A stretch of 64,000 bases of DNA from Chloroflexaceae bacterium (GCA_028282325.1 JANQID010000052.1:90968-154967); one strand, 5' to 3'. Counted from the stretch's first letter, positions 50,796-60,725 are shown. Translations and numbers: made by a program. Notes: generated by a model from the letters alone, not told the origin.

Positions 50796-52235
50796 ATGGC
50801 AGTGAAAGGCTCTCTGCAAGCATCCTCGCCGCGCGCCAAAGCGCTTGCCGAAGAGCGGATGCGGCGACAGCGCGAACGTCAGGCCGTACTGGCGACGCTC
50901 GACTGCGTACATGGCACGCCCGACGAAGAGCTTGCGCGATTGGTGGAGCTTTGCACCCTTCGTGTTTTTGGGCGAAACGATCCCATTCTCAACGCTCCAG
51001 ATCAGGGAAAAGCGTTCTATATTATCTTGCACGGATCGGTGCAGCTCAACCTGCGAGACAAGGCCGGACATGAGGTGCTGCTTGGCATTTTGAGTCGCGG
51101 CGATTGCTTTGGCGAAAACGCGCTTTTTGGCAGCTACTTTCGTGGGGCCAGGGTCATCGCCGAATCGGTGTGTTATATTTTGCAGATCCCGCTGAGTAAC
51201 CTGCGCGAGGTCTTGCCAACCACGCCGATGCTCGGTATGGCGCTGCGGCGCATTTATCGGCGGCGTTTGGTGGAAAGCGCCCTGGCGCGGGTGCCAATAT
51301 TCAGCCAACTTTCACCTATCGAGCGTATGACCCTGGCGAACTTTATGCAATCCTCGCACTATGCTCGCGGCATCATTATCGTGAGCCAGGGCGATCCCGG
51401 TGAAGCATTCTACTTGATCGAATCCGGTCAGGTTGTCATCGAGCACGATGCTCAAACCATCGCATTGCTGAATGAAGGCGATTTCTTCGGCGAGATGTCA
51501 TTGCTGCAGCACCGCCCGCACAACGCCACGGTGCGCGCGCATACGCCTGTTGATACTGTCGCCCTTCCTGCCGAAGCGTTTCGAGATTTGCTGCAACAGC
51601 ATCCCGACCTGAAAACGCAATTGATGAGCGTGGTTGAGCAGCGCCTGACAAACCGCGACAACACACAAAACAACCGCGAGCGTTCCCGTATGCTCTCCCA
51701 GATCGTGAGTCGCGGGTTGCTCCGGGGGCGTGCGCTGCTGGTGCGCACCCCGGAGCTCTGCCCTCCCGACTGCCAGATCTGCGAGACTGCCTGCAAAACG
51801 CGCCACGGACAGCTACGCCTGCACCTCAACGGCGTGCAGATCGGCAATCTAGATATCCCAGATACTTGCCGTCAATGCCATGTCGGCGCCGAGTGCGTAG
51901 AGGTTTGTCCCGAAAACGCGATCGAGTGGAATGACAAAGGCGCGCTGGCAATCACCGATAAATGCGTCGGCTGCGGCAAATGCGTTGAAGCTTGCCCATA
52001 CAATGCCGTCGCCAGCGTTCCCCTACCCAACCGGCGCAACGGGCCATTCCGACATATCCAGGATGTTCTGGGGCGGCTCAACCGCAGAAACGTTATCCCG
52101 CTTGATCTGATGCAACCCACGCATCGTGCGGACAAATGCGACTTTTGCAACGATTACGACGACATGATCTGCCTGAGTTCATGCCCCACCGGTTCGCTGC
52201 GTCTAGTATGGGTTGAGGAGTTATTCCCATTCTAG
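50796..52235 (+). CDS. Two cyclic-nucleotide-binding domains fused to a four-cluster ferredoxin
   Basis: A 479-residue protein. Residues about 35-145 and 168-285 are cNMP-binding (CAP-type) domains: each has a GDCFGENAL / GDFFGEMSLL glycine turn, but the Arg that contacts the cyclic phosphate is not clearly conserved. A linker (285-320) leads to a polyferredoxin with sixteen cysteines in four groups: 322/326/329/333, 358/361/367/371, 390/393/396/400 and 448/451/459/463, as in HycB/FdnH-type subunits. No helix-turn-helix is present, so it is not a transcription factor. It is divergent from the AOR gene. A role in coupling signal binding to electron transfer is inference. Confidence 0.85.
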   Translation: MAVKGSLQASSPRAKALAEERMRRQRERQAVLATLDCVHGTPDEELARLVELCTLRVFGRNDPILNAPDQGKAFYIILHGSVQLNLRDKAGHEVLLGILSRGDCFGENALFGSYFRGARVIAESVCYILQIPLSNLREVLPTTPMLGMALRRIYRRRLVESALARVPIFSQLSPIERMTLANFMQSSHYARGIIIVSQGDPGEAFYLIESGQVVIEHDAQTIALLNEGDFFGEMSLLQHRPHNATVRAHTPVDTVALPAEAFRDLLQQHPDLKTQLMSVVEQRLTNRDNTQNNRERSRMLSQIVSRGLLRGRALLVRTPELCPPDCQICETACKTRHGQLRLHLNGVQIGNLDIPDTCRQCHVGAECVEVCPENAIEWNDKGALAITDKCVGCGKCVEACPYNAVASVPLPNRRNGPFRHIQDVLGRLNRRNVIPLDLMQPTHRADKCDFCNDYDDMICLSSCPTGSLRLVWVEELFPF

Positions 52236-52247
52236 AACAGCGCAAAA

Positions 52248-52288
52248 CAAAGGGGCCAGTTCAACGACGGGTTGAACTGGCCCCTTTG
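52248..52288. terminator. Strong terminator after the cNMP/ferredoxin gene
   Basis: CAAAGGGGCCAGTTCAAC pairs perfectly over 18 bp with its complement around a GACGG loop, with A- and T-tracts on the two outer sides. It sits between convergent genes and can serve both. Confidence 0.9.
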
Positions 52289-52323
52289 TCTGCAACAGCG
52301 CTGCCGCCGCGACCCTAACGCGC

Positions 52324-52770
52324 CTACTCTTGCGGATGAATGACAAGCATCGGCGTCGATGTCGCCTGGATCACCTTTTGCGTGACGCTCCCAAACACCC
52401 AGCGACTAATGCCGCTCCGGCCATGCGTCGCAATAGCAATCAAATCGGCGCGATGATTCTCGGCATAGTCGATAATTGCTTCAGCAGCCGGCATAATGCT
52501 CACTTCAGCTTTGACATTCAGACCTTCTTTTTGCAATTCGGTCGCTATGGTGTTGAGATATTCCTGCGCCTCGCGTTCAATCGCAGGCAGCGTATCATTA
52601 GTAACGGTGAACACGCCGCTATACTCGATTGTGGTTGGATAGATGGGCGGAACTGCTCGCAGCAGCGTTAAACGTGCTCCGGGATCCAAAGAAGCCAGCG
52701 CTTTGGCATGCGGCAAAACCTGCTCGGCCAGATGCGAGCCGTCAAGTGGAACGAGGATGTGTCGATACAT
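52324..52770 (-). CDS. Universal stress protein (UspA family)
   Basis: A 148-residue single-domain Usp, with RHILVPLDGSHLAEQVLPHA at the start and the ATP-binding G-2x-G-9x-G(S/T) motif in THGRSGISRWVFGSVTQKV, so it is an ATP-binding type. The loop between is longer than in minimal Usp. The gene faces away from the phosphotransferase at 53014; the gap contains a palindromic operator-like site. Confidence 0.92.
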   Translation of the reverse strand: MYRHILVPLDGSHLAEQVLPHAKALASLDPGARLTLLRAVPPIYPTTIEYSGVFTVTNDTLPAIEREAQEYLNTIATELQKEGLNVKAEVSIMPAAEAIIDYAENHRADLIAIATHGRSGISRWVFGSVTQKVIQATSTPMLVIHPQE

Positions 52771-52841
52771 ACACCTACTCCCTTCTGTAACCTCGTTGTA
52801 ACTTTAGGGCAGAGACTGGATACGTGATTGTAACGGACGAA

Positions 52842-52860
52842 CGTATACTTTGAGTATACG
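52842..52860. promoter_or_regulatory. Palindromic operator-like site between uspA-like and phosphotransferase genes
   Basis: CGTATACTTTGAGTATACG is a perfect 8-bp inverted repeat around TTG in the divergent region. It may be an operator for either gene; the binding protein is unknown. Confidence 0.5.
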
Positions 52861-53013
52861 AACAATCTTCGTCCCTTAACGAAAAAGACTATCAACCAAA
52901 CGTTAACATCTTGTAACAACCTAGTATGTAGGGGCGGATATTCGCAATTGGCATGAGCGCACAGAGAGTCGCTATCTATGTGCTGTTATGCGTCTCTACC
53001 CGGATAGCTAGCG

Positions 53014-54057
53014 ATGATCACGACAGATGATCTTATTCACGTCTTAACACTGTACGATCTGGGAACATTTCATTCAGTAACTCCAGCGCGACGGGGCGTT
53101 GTTAATGAAACAGCTTTCGTCGAGACCAATCGCGGGCGTTTCGTTGTTCGCCGCAATAATCGCCGCGTACGTATGGATGACCAGCGTTACCGGCATCGTC
53201 TCACTAATTGGCTACGCGATCAGGGATGCGCAGCGCCCGGATTGATCGCAACCCGTGAAGGCGAAACGCTTGTTGAACTTGACGGCCGGATCTACGAGAT
53301 CCACGAGTTTGTTGATGGAGAGGAGTTCGATTACAAACGCCCGGAACAATTGCATAGCGTCGGCGGTGTGATCGCCCATTTCCAACAGGCCATCGAAGGT
53401 TTTGAACCGCCGTCCAATCAGTATGAACCGCGCTACAGCCCGCAAAACGTTCTCGCACTTGCCGAGTGGCTGCTTCAGCGCGATGCGATGGGTGAGTTGT
53501 ATGAGCAACTCCGTTGGTATGATCTGAGAGCGGCGCAATTGCGATCTCAAGTGAGTCGCGATCTCTATGCCGCGTTGCCCCATGTAGTGATACATGGCGA
53601 CGTTCACATCGATAACTTCATCTTCAAGGGAGACGAAGTTACCGCGTTGATCGACTATGACCAGGCGACGTGGGATGCACGCATCGTTGATATTGCCGAT
53701 GCGTTGATCGGGTTTACCACTGCCACAGGCTATGAGCAGCGGATGGTCTGGGGGCTGTTCCGCGGACCGCTTGACGAGGATCGGGCTACACGCCTACTCT
53801 CTGGATACCTCGAAGTGAGTTCGTTGACTGCAACCGAGATAGCAACCCTGCCATTGATAGTGGAACTGGCCTGGCTCCAGGGAGAACTCGGTCGGGTCAT
53901 TTCAACCGCCGAAGGATCGCCTGAATATCACCAGGACGTTCTGCAACAAGGGCGCTGGTTGTCGGAATGGATGCAGGAGCGTAATGAAGCGCTGACAGCG
54001 CGCTGGATGGAGGCCAACGAAGAAGTCGGAAATGCGGCTTCGGCAATCGCCGCTTGA
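53014..54057 (+). CDS. Phosphotransferase (APH/choline-kinase-like, homoserine kinase II-like)
   Basis: A 347-residue small-molecule kinase of the aminoglycoside phosphotransferase fold. The catalytic loop HGDVHIDNF (Brenner motif) and the metal-binding DFG-equivalent LIDYDQATWDARIVDIA are intact, and VVNETAFVETNRGRFVVRR is the nucleotide-binding start. Such stand-alone enzymes often phosphorylate homoserine, choline, thiamine or sugars rather than drugs. The substrate cannot be assigned. It ends just before a terminator and is convergent with the DHOD-like gene. Confidence 0.87.
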   Translation: MITTDDLIHVLTLYDLGTFHSVTPARRGVVNETAFVETNRGRFVVRRNNRRVRMDDQRYRHRLTNWLRDQGCAAPGLIATREGETLVELDGRIYEIHEFVDGEEFDYKRPEQLHSVGGVIAHFQQAIEGFEPPSNQYEPRYSPQNVLALAEWLLQRDAMGELYEQLRWYDLRAAQLRSQVSRDLYAALPHVVIHGDVHIDNFIFKGDEVTALIDYDQATWDARIVDIADALIGFTTATGYEQRMVWGLFRGPLDEDRATRLLSGYLEVSSLTATEIATLPLIVELAWLQGELGRVISTAEGSPEYHQDVLQQGRWLSEWMQERNEALTARWMEANEEVGNAASAIAA

Positions 54058-54081
54058 ATTGACGCTGATAAGCATACATTG

Positions 54082-54113
54082 AGGGGACTGCTATGATAGC
54101 AGTCCCCTTTTTA
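54082..54113. terminator. Terminator after the phosphotransferase gene
   Basis: AGGGGACTGCTA and TAGCAGTCCCCT form a perfect 12-bp stem with a TGA loop followed by a T-run, a textbook intrinsic terminator between convergent genes. Confidence 0.93.
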
Positions 54114-54158
54114 ATTGACGTGCGCAGCAGCGGAAGATGTTTCGCTCTGTCTGGCGAT

Positions 54159-55241
54159 CTACAAATCGCTGTTGGTCTCTTCCGAAGAATAGAGCTTCGG
54201 ATAGACAATGTTGTCGGAAATTGCCGTGTGCAAATCCGAGCGGTCGTCGCCATCGAAAGAACTGAGCACTCGCATATAGTTGGCGCGCTCAAGGGCTGCT
54301 GGCTCAGCCACTGCCTGCTGGCTCATACTGCCTTGCATCTGCGTGATCGACTCATACTCGCGTTCCTGCATCCACTCTTGCAGGTCGCCCAACACTTGCT
54401 GCACATGATTGGCCCCGCTGCGGAGCAGCGCCGATGTCATCATTACAACGTTTGCTCCGGCCATCATAGCCTTGAGCACATCAATCGCCGTATGAATGCC
54501 GCTAGTCAACGCGAAATCGGTCTGGACGCGCCCGTACAACAGCGAGATCCAGCGCAGCGGCAACCGCATCTCGTTCGAGTTGCTCAACACCAGATGTGGA
54601 ACGACATCAAGCGCTTCCAGGTCGAAATCGGGCTGATAGAAGCGATTGAACAACACCAGACCGTCGGCTCCGGCTTCCACGATACGTTTAGCAACATTTG
54701 GCAAAGATGTAAAGTAGGGGCTGAGCTTCACCGCAATCGGAATTTTGACCTTGGCGCGAATGTCGCGCACCAGCGTCACGTGAGCATCCTCAACCTCAGC
54801 GCTCGTCAAGTTGTCATCGACGGGCAGATAGTAGATGTTTAACTCCAATGCATCGGCGCCGGCTTCTTCGATCAGGCGCGCGTGTTCTATCCATCCGCCG
54901 GTAGATACGCCGTTCAGGCTGCCGATGATCGGAATGCTCACCGCCTGTTTAACCCGCTGGAGATGTTCCAGATAATGCTCGGGGCCAACGCTATAGGTGC
55001 CCGTATCCGGTAAGTAGGACAGCGATTCGGCAAATGTTTCGGAGCCATGACTTAGGAAGTGATCAAGCTCCAGGCTTTCGTGGATGATTTGCTCTTCAAA
55101 CAGCGAGTACATCACCACTGCTGATACACCTGCCTGTTCCAGGCGTTGAATGCTATCAATGCGTTTCGAGAGTGGAGACGCTGAAACAACCAAAGGGTTC
55201 TTCAGGTTTAACCCCAGGTATGTCGTACTCAGGTCGACCAT
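54159..55241 (-). CDS. Dihydroorotate dehydrogenase-like flavoprotein
   Basis: A 360-residue TIM-barrel FMN protein of the DHOD/PreA superfamily: [80 protein letters not shown] and [19 protein letters not shown]. This dihydroorotate dehydrogenase-like group often lies beside nifJ, as here, and is probably not the pyrimidine enzyme (inference). It lies 208 bases downstream of nifJ on the same strand, so the two may be co-transcribed. Confidence 0.83.
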   Translation of the reverse strand: MVDLSTTYLGLNLKNPLVVSASPLSKRIDSIQRLEQAGVSAVVMYSLFEEQIIHESLELDHFLSHGSETFAESLSYLPDTGTYSVGPEHYLEHLQRVKQAVSIPIIGSLNGVSTGGWIEHARLIEEAGADALELNIYYLPVDDNLTSAEVEDAHVTLVRDIRAKVKIPIAVKLSPYFTSLPNVAKRIVEAGADGLVLFNRFYQPDFDLEALDVVPHLVLSNSNEMRLPLRWISLLYGRVQTDFALTSGIHTAIDVLKAMMAGANVVMMTSALLRSGANHVQQVLGDLQEWMQEREYESITQMQGSMSQQAVAEPAALERANYMRVLSSFDGDDRSDLHTAISDNIVYPKLYSSEETNSDL

Positions 55242-55400
55242 GACGTATGCTCCTCTTGATTAATATATGTAATGGGGAAGCGTTCTGTCGGACGAAAGAC
55301 TATTCGCGTATGGCCTTATCGTTCGCTACGGCAGATTCATGAAACCAGGCCGTGGATACAATGCAACCCCGATCGCACGCCTGCATAGTATAACCGGGAA

Positions 55401-55420
55401 GGGCGGTTGTGTAACCGCCC
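55401..55420 (-). terminator. Hairpin after nifJ
   Basis: GGGCGGTT/AACCGCCC, an 8-bp perfect stem with a GTGT loop, 30-50 bases downstream of nifJ. It is weakly T-rich afterward, so attenuation rather than full stop is possible. Confidence 0.55.
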
Positions 55421-55449
55421 CTCCGCGCCAGATCACGGAATATCGGAGC

Positions 55450-58400
55450 CTAGCTGTGCGTGGTCGCCTCTGTCTTGGTAGGATACGGCTCGGCCAGCTT
55501 CTGATACTGCTCCCAGCGTGCCTGGGCGTCAACCTGAGCTTGCTCCATCAATTGCTCGGCGCGTTCCGGCTCGCTCTGTTGAAGCATGCGGTAGCGGGTC
55601 TCATTGTAGGCATAGCTTGCCACCGGCACCGACGGTGCGCGCGAGTCGAGCGTCAGCGGGTTCTTGCCTTGCAGGATCAGGTCAGGATTGTAGCGGTAGA
55701 GCGTCCATAGACCTGACTTCACCGCCATCTTCTGCTGATCCAGCCCTTTGCGCATATTGATGCCGTGAGCGATGCAGTGGCTGTAGGCGATGATCAGCGA
55801 TGGGCCGTTGTAGGCTTCGGCTTCGCGGATCGCCCGTAGCGTTTGCAGGTCATCATACCCCATCGCCACACGCGCCACATAGACCGTTCCATACGACATT
55901 GCCATCATACCCAGGTCTTTCTTGCCCACTGCCTTGCCGAGCGCGGCAAACTTCGCGACTGCGCCGATCGGTGTGGACTTGGAGGCCTGGCCGCCGGTGT
56001 TGGAATACACTTCGGTATCGAGAACCAGGGCGTTGACATTGCGCCCCGACGCCAGAACGTGATCGAGGCCGCCGTAGCCAATGTCATAGGCCCAGCCATC
56101 GCCGCCGATAATCCAGACGCTCTTCTTCACCAGCGCATCGGCAATGCTCAGCAGGTCTTTCCAGCGGGCGGCGTTCGTTGGTTCAGCCGAGCCATTCATG
56201 CTTGTAGTTAACGCTGTCCCCAGGCGCTGCTTCAAGAGAACGACCCGCTCACGCTGGACAGCGATGCCGGCTTCGTCTGACTGGTCAGCGCTGAGCAGGC
56301 CATCCACCAGATCTGCGCCGATGTCGCTCGACAGTCGGGTGAGCAACTCACGTGCATACTCTTGCTGCTTATCCATCGTCAGTCGCATACCCATGCCAAA
56401 CTCGGCGTTATCTTCAAACAAGGAGTTTGACCAGGCCGGCCCGCGTCCGTCTTTGTTGACGGTATAGGGCGTCGTCGGCAAGTTGCCGCCGAAAATCGAA
56501 GAACACCCGGTTGCGTTGGCAATGACCATACGGTCGCCGAACAACTGTGAAACCAGCTTGATGTACGGCGTTTCACCACACCCGGCGCAAGCGCCGGAGA
56601 ACTCAAACAGCGGTTCCAGCAACTGTGAATTCTTGACGCTATTCAAGTTCAACGTGTTGCGATCAACCTCCGGCAGCGACAGGAAGAAGTCCCAATTCGC
56701 CTTCTCGCGTTCGCGAATCGGTGGCTGCGGGGCCATATTAATCGCCTTGCGCCCGACTTGCTTCTTGTCTTTCGCCGGGCAGATCTCCACGCAGAGCTCG
56801 CACCCGGTGCAATCCTCCGGCGCAACTTGCAGCGTGTACTTCATACCGGGAAACTCACGGAAGCGGGCGTTAGTGCTGAGGAAGTCTGCGGGAGCATTCT
56901 CCAGATACGATGGATCGTAGATCTTGGGCCGGATGACCGCGTGTGGACAAACAAATGCGCACTTCGAGCATTGAATACACAGATCCGGCTCCCAGACCGG
57001 GATTTCCAGCGCGATGTTGCGCTTCTCCCAGCGGGTGGTCGCCGTCGGGTAGGTACCGTCGTTGGGCAGAGCGCTCACCGGGATGCTATCGCCGTCGAGC
57101 AAAATCATCTTGCCCAGAACATCGCGCACAAATTCGGGCGCTTCACCAGGAACCGGCGGACGGCGTTTCAACATCGACTCGCCGTTGTTGGCGGCGGCAA
57201 CAGTAACATTCTCAGGCAGCTTCACTTCGTTCAGATGCTCGAGCGTCTGATCAACAGCCATGAAGTTCTGCTGAACGACGGCTTCGCCGCGCTTGCCGTA
57301 GGTCTTCTTAATCGTCTCCTTGATCTTCGCGATCGCCTGATCGCGCGGGAGCACGCCGCTAATCGCAAAGAAGCACGTCTGCATCACTGTATTGATGCGT
57401 CCGCCCATGCCCGTCTTGTTCGCAACATCATACGCATCGATCACATAGAAGCGCAGTTTCTTCTCGATGATAGATTGTTGGGTTTCGACGGGCAAATGAT
57501 CCCAGACTTCATCAGTGCTATAAATGCTGTTGAGCAGGAAAATGCCGCCGGGCTTAGCGTACTTCAACACATCGATGCGCTCGAGGAACGAGAACTGGTG
57601 GCAGGCGACAAAGTGGGCTTTGCCGATCTGATACGACGCCCGAATGGGATCAGGCCCAAAACGCAGGTGTGAGATCGTAAACGACCCGGATTTCTTCGAG
57701 TCATAGACGAAGTAGCCCTGAGCATAATTTTCGGTCTCTTCGCCGATGATCTTGATCGAGTTCTTGTTCGCGCCTACCGTACCGTCTGCGCCCAGACCCC
57801 AGAAAATGCAGCGCACGGTTTCTTCGGCTTCGATCGAGAATTCGGGATCGTAATCGAGGCTGGTGTTGGTGACATCGTCGCGAATGCCGATGGTGAAATG
57901 ATTCTTCGGTTGAGGCTTGGTCATCTCGTCGAAGATGCCTTTCACCATCGCTGGAGTGAATTCCTTTGAAGACAGGCCATAGCGCCCGCCGATCACCTTC
58001 GCTTTAATGTCGGTTTCGCCCTCGGCGAGAGCGGCGATGATGTCGAGGTACATCGGCTCTCCGGCGCTGCCCGGTTCCTTCGTACGGTCCAGCGCGGTGA
58101 TTACCTTAACTGTAGATGGCAGCGCTTTCAAGAAATGCGCTATTGAGAACGGGCGATACAGGTGAATCGTCAGCGCGCCGACCTTCTCACCTTGTTCAAC
58201 CAGGTACTTCACCGTCTCCTCAACGGTCTCCGCCCCGGATCCCATCGCTACAATCACGCATTCGGCATCGGGCGCGCCCGTGTAATCGAACAGATTGTAC
58301 CTGCGCCCGGTTATTTCAGCGAACTTGTCCATATACTTCTGGACAATGTCGGGACAGGCGATATAGAACGGATTGACGGTCTCGCGCGCCTGAAAATAGA

Positions 58401-59070
58401 CGTCAGGGTTCTGGGCAGTGCCGCGAATGACGGGATGATCGGGCGACAGGCCGCGCGCCCGATGTGCGCGGATAAATTCGTCGTCAATCATCGCCCGCAT
58501 CTCATCGTCGGAGAGCTGAGTGATCTTATTGGCCTCGTGTGAGGTGCGGAAGCCATCGAAGAAGTGAAGGAACGGCACGCGCGTTTCGACCGTGGCCGCG
58601 TGTGCAATGCAGGCCATATCTTGTGCTTCTTGCACTGATTGCGACGCCAACAACGCGAAGCCCGTCGAGCGAACGGCCATGACATCCGAGTGATCGCCGA
58701 AGATCGATAGCGCTTGCGCGGCAAGCGAACGCGCGCTGACGTGGAAGACCGTCGGCGTCAACTCACCGGCTATCTTGTACATGTTCGGGATCATCAGCAA
58801 CAGGCCTTGCGATGCTGTGAATGTCGTGGTGAGCGAACCGGACTGCAATGCTCCATGGACAGCGCCCGCTGCGCCGCCTTCCGACTGCAATTCGGATACC
58901 AGGGGGATCGTTCCCCACAAATTAGGATCTCCCGAAGCTGCGTACAAATCCGCCGACTCCCCCATAGGCGACGACGGAGTGATGGGGTAGATTGCGATGA
59001 CCTCGCTCAATGCGTAGGCGACCTGGGCAACAGCTTCATTGCCATCTATTGTCACCTGTTTCCGTTCCAT
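55450..59070 (-). CDS. nifJ: Pyruvate:ferredoxin (flavodoxin) oxidoreductase, single-chain
   Basis: Oxidatively decarboxylates pyruvate to acetyl-CoA with reduction of ferredoxin, or carboxylates acetyl-CoA in the reverse direction. The 1206-residue chain has all PFOR domains: YPITPSSPMGE (pyrimidine domain), the transketolase-C-like and gamma domains, two [4Fe-4S] sites (CIQCSKCAFVCPHA and CTGCELCVEICPAK), and the C-terminal TPP site (CAGCGETPY, GDGWAYDIGYGGLDH, LDTEVYSNTGGQASKSTP). The ATG at 59070 has GGAGGAAG upstream. In Chloroflexota the direction of use (anaerobic energy metabolism or CO2 fixation) is not deducible from sequence. Confidence 0.97.
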   Translation of the reverse strand: MERKQVTIDGNEAVAQVAYALSEVIAIYPITPSSPMGESADLYAASGDPNLWGTIPLVSELQSEGGAAGAVHGALQSGSLTTTFTASQGLLLMIPNMYKIAGELTPTVFHVSARSLAAQALSIFGDHSDVMAVRSTGFALLASQSVQEAQDMACIAHAATVETRVPFLHFFDGFRTSHEANKITQLSDDEMRAMIDDEFIRAHRARGLSPDHPVIRGTAQNPDVYFQARETVNPFYIACPDIVQKYMDKFAEITGRRYNLFDYTGAPDAECVIVAMGSGAETVEETVKYLVEQGEKVGALTIHLYRPFSIAHFLKALPSTVKVITALDRTKEPGSAGEPMYLDIIAALAEGETDIKAKVIGGRYGLSSKEFTPAMVKGIFDEMTKPQPKNHFTIGIRDDVTNTSLDYDPEFSIEAEETVRCIFWGLGADGTVGANKNSIKIIGEETENYAQGYFVYDSKKSGSFTISHLRFGPDPIRASYQIGKAHFVACHQFSFLERIDVLKYAKPGGIFLLNSIYSTDEVWDHLPVETQQSIIEKKLRFYVIDAYDVANKTGMGGRINTVMQTCFFAISGVLPRDQAIAKIKETIKKTYGKRGEAVVQQNFMAVDQTLEHLNEVKLPENVTVAAANNGESMLKRRPPVPGEAPEFVRDVLGKMILLDGDSIPVSALPNDGTYPTATTRWEKRNIALEIPVWEPDLCIQCSKCAFVCPHAVIRPKIYDPSYLENAPADFLSTNARFREFPGMKYTLQVAPEDCTGCELCVEICPAKDKKQVGRKAINMAPQPPIREREKANWDFFLSLPEVDRNTLNLNSVKNSQLLEPLFEFSGACAGCGETPYIKLVSQLFGDRMVIANATGCSSIFGGNLPTTPYTVNKDGRGPAWSNSLFEDNAEFGMGMRLTMDKQQEYARELLTRLSSDIGADLVDGLLSADQSDEAGIAVQRERVVLLKQRLGTALTTSMNGSAEPTNAARWKDLLSIADALVKKSVWIIGGDGWAYDIGYGGLDHVLASGRNVNALVLDTEVYSNTGGQASKSTPIGAVAKFAALGKAVGKKDLGMMAMSYGTVYVARVAMGYDDLQTLRAIREAEAYNGPSLIIAYSHCIAHGINMRKGLDQQKMAVKSGLWTLYRYNPDLILQGKNPLTLDSRAPSVPVASYAYNETRYRMLQQSEPERAEQLMEQAQVDAQARWEQYQKLAEPYPTKTEATTHS

Positions 59071-59453
59071 CTCTTCCTCCAATGTGTGGGAACAAGGATT
59101 CGGAAGGAGACAACAGCTACCCATGCCGCTGCTCCCGCAACCGACCCTGTAAGCCCCAACTATTGATGCCAGACCATAACCATATCTATACCAGTATAGG
59201 TGTCACGCAGTCATGTCGTATTAAGAAAGAACAACCGGGAGTGAAGATTCTCTATCAGCAATGGCGACCAATGCAAATGCAAAAGGGCGCCGGCTGCCGT
59301 TAAGGAACTACGCAGCGCCTTGATTGCCGACGCATATTGAGACAGATCACGAATATGGGAATAGACTATCGCCACGTTCGCAGTGTAACGGTTTCGCGAA
59401 CGATGTGGCGTAAATGTCTGACTACACAAAGTTACTGTCTTGCAATGAAACAT
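59071..59453. other. Intergenic region upstream of nifJ
   Basis: A 383-base gap containing a palindrome CTATAC-CA-GTATAG at 59186-59199, about 120 bases before the nifJ start and possibly an operator. Nothing else is recognised. Confidence 0.35.
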
Positions 59454-60269
59454 TTATGAACGCAACATAGGCACGGTGTTTTGCACCCATGCCAGATCGG
59501 GATCAAACCGTACGGCCTGCTCGCGCTGTTCACCCGCCAGACACCATAGAAAGTAGTTGGCATAGCCCGGCGCACTGCATGTGGTGTGATAGCCATGCGG
59601 AATCATAAGCGCGGAGCCGTCGCGAATTGTATAGGTCGTATCATAGCCCTGCTCAGGGCTATAGTGGCGTACTAACCCGAACCCTTCCGGTGGATTGACG
59701 CGAAAATAATACACTTCTTCGTGAAACGCTTCGTGCGGCAGGTCGTCTATCTCGTGTTTGTGCGGCGGATACGTGGACCAGTTGCCGCTAGGGACAAAGG
59801 TCTCGCCGACGATGAGCCGCCGCGCGGGACGATGCGGTTGATGAATGCTGGTCAAGATCGTGTTCAATGTTCGGCTAAAATTTGCCGCTCCGCTCTGAAT
59901 GACTCCAACTTCGTCGGGAGTTATCACGTATGGCTCGGTTTCCAGATCCGACGGCGCAGAACACAAACCTGCATCAAGCTGGCTATGAGCAGTGATGGTG
60001 TATGCGGTTTCTGCCGGTAGATAGATCGCGTACGGCTTGCCCGCGAATGGGTTCGTGCGCCGCCCGATGCGCTCGAATAGGTGCATGTCCGTCGCCGCCG
60101 AGCACACACCACCAAAGATCACCAGAACGAACTCGCGATCTCCGGTCTCAGCGCTATAGGTCGTTCCCGCGTTGAGAACCAGGCGTGCAAAATCCAGCAA
60201 CCGACATGGATGATTGGCCAGTGCGTTGATGCCGGGCGCATCGCCGACCCGATCGAAAAATGCGGGCAT
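59454..60269 (-). CDS. iolB: 5-deoxy-glucuronate isomerase
   Basis: Isomerises 5-deoxy-D-glucuronate to 2-deoxy-5-keto-D-gluconate in myo-inositol breakdown. A 271-residue double cupin with the metal ligands in WSTYPPHKHEIDDLPHEAFHEEVYYFR and the second cupin DGSALMIPHGYHTTCSAPGY. No other iol genes (iolC, D, E, G) lie in the window, so the pathway must be completed elsewhere or this member has another substrate in the KduI/IolB superfamily. Confidence 0.88.
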   Translation of the reverse strand: MPAFFDRVGDAPGINALANHPCRLLDFARLVLNAGTTYSAETGDREFVLVIFGGVCSAATDMHLFERIGRRTNPFAGKPYAIYLPAETAYTITAHSQLDAGLCSAPSDLETEPYVITPDEVGVIQSGAANFSRTLNTILTSIHQPHRPARRLIVGETFVPSGNWSTYPPHKHEIDDLPHEAFHEEVYYFRVNPPEGFGLVRHYSPEQGYDTTYTIRDGSALMIPHGYHTTCSAPGYANYFLWCLAGEQREQAVRFDPDLAWVQNTVPMLRS

Positions 60270-60424
60270 TCATTGCCTCCATAAGCGATATGACCGTCGC
60301 AATAACCAGACAAGCCAGAGGGGGTAGCAGCAGGATGATCCTACTTCTCCCCCCTCTGACTCTGGCCATGCACGCGCAATAGACAATGGAGGTCTGCGGT
60401 CGAAATGATAATACCCTACTGAAA

Positions 60425-60589
60425 TCATTGATGGCGCGTAACTGGCGCCTGCGAGCCCTGGGTCGACGTTGACGGACTGGACGTGTCATCGATTGTTTCG
60501 AAATAATGCCCAAAACTCCAGATGACAAACACGACAACGCCGATCCATAGCAGTGCCATAAATAAAAGTTCTAGCAGCCCGGTAAGCAT
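60425..60589 (-). CDS. Small single-span membrane protein
   Basis: A 54-residue protein: residues 1-28 are one hydrophobic helix (GLLELLFMALLWIGVVVFVIW) and the rest is a Ser/Thr/Gln-rich soluble tail. The ATG at 60589 has GAGGAAGG upstream. No family recognised. The preceding A/T-rich stretch includes a TATAAT-like hexamer at 60646-60651. Confidence 0.6.
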   Translation of the reverse strand: MLTGLLELLFMALLWIGVVVFVIWSFGHYFETIDDTSSPSTSTQGSQAPVTRHQ

Positions 60590-60725
60590 TTCGCAACCTT
60601 CCTCTAAGCTACGTATGGATCTGCACATCTGAAGCGGTGCATCTATTATAGCGCATCTGAAGCAATTGCAATAGTAAAGATTTTTTACTGTCGGTTATTG
60701 TCTGTCAATCCAGACGGAATATATG

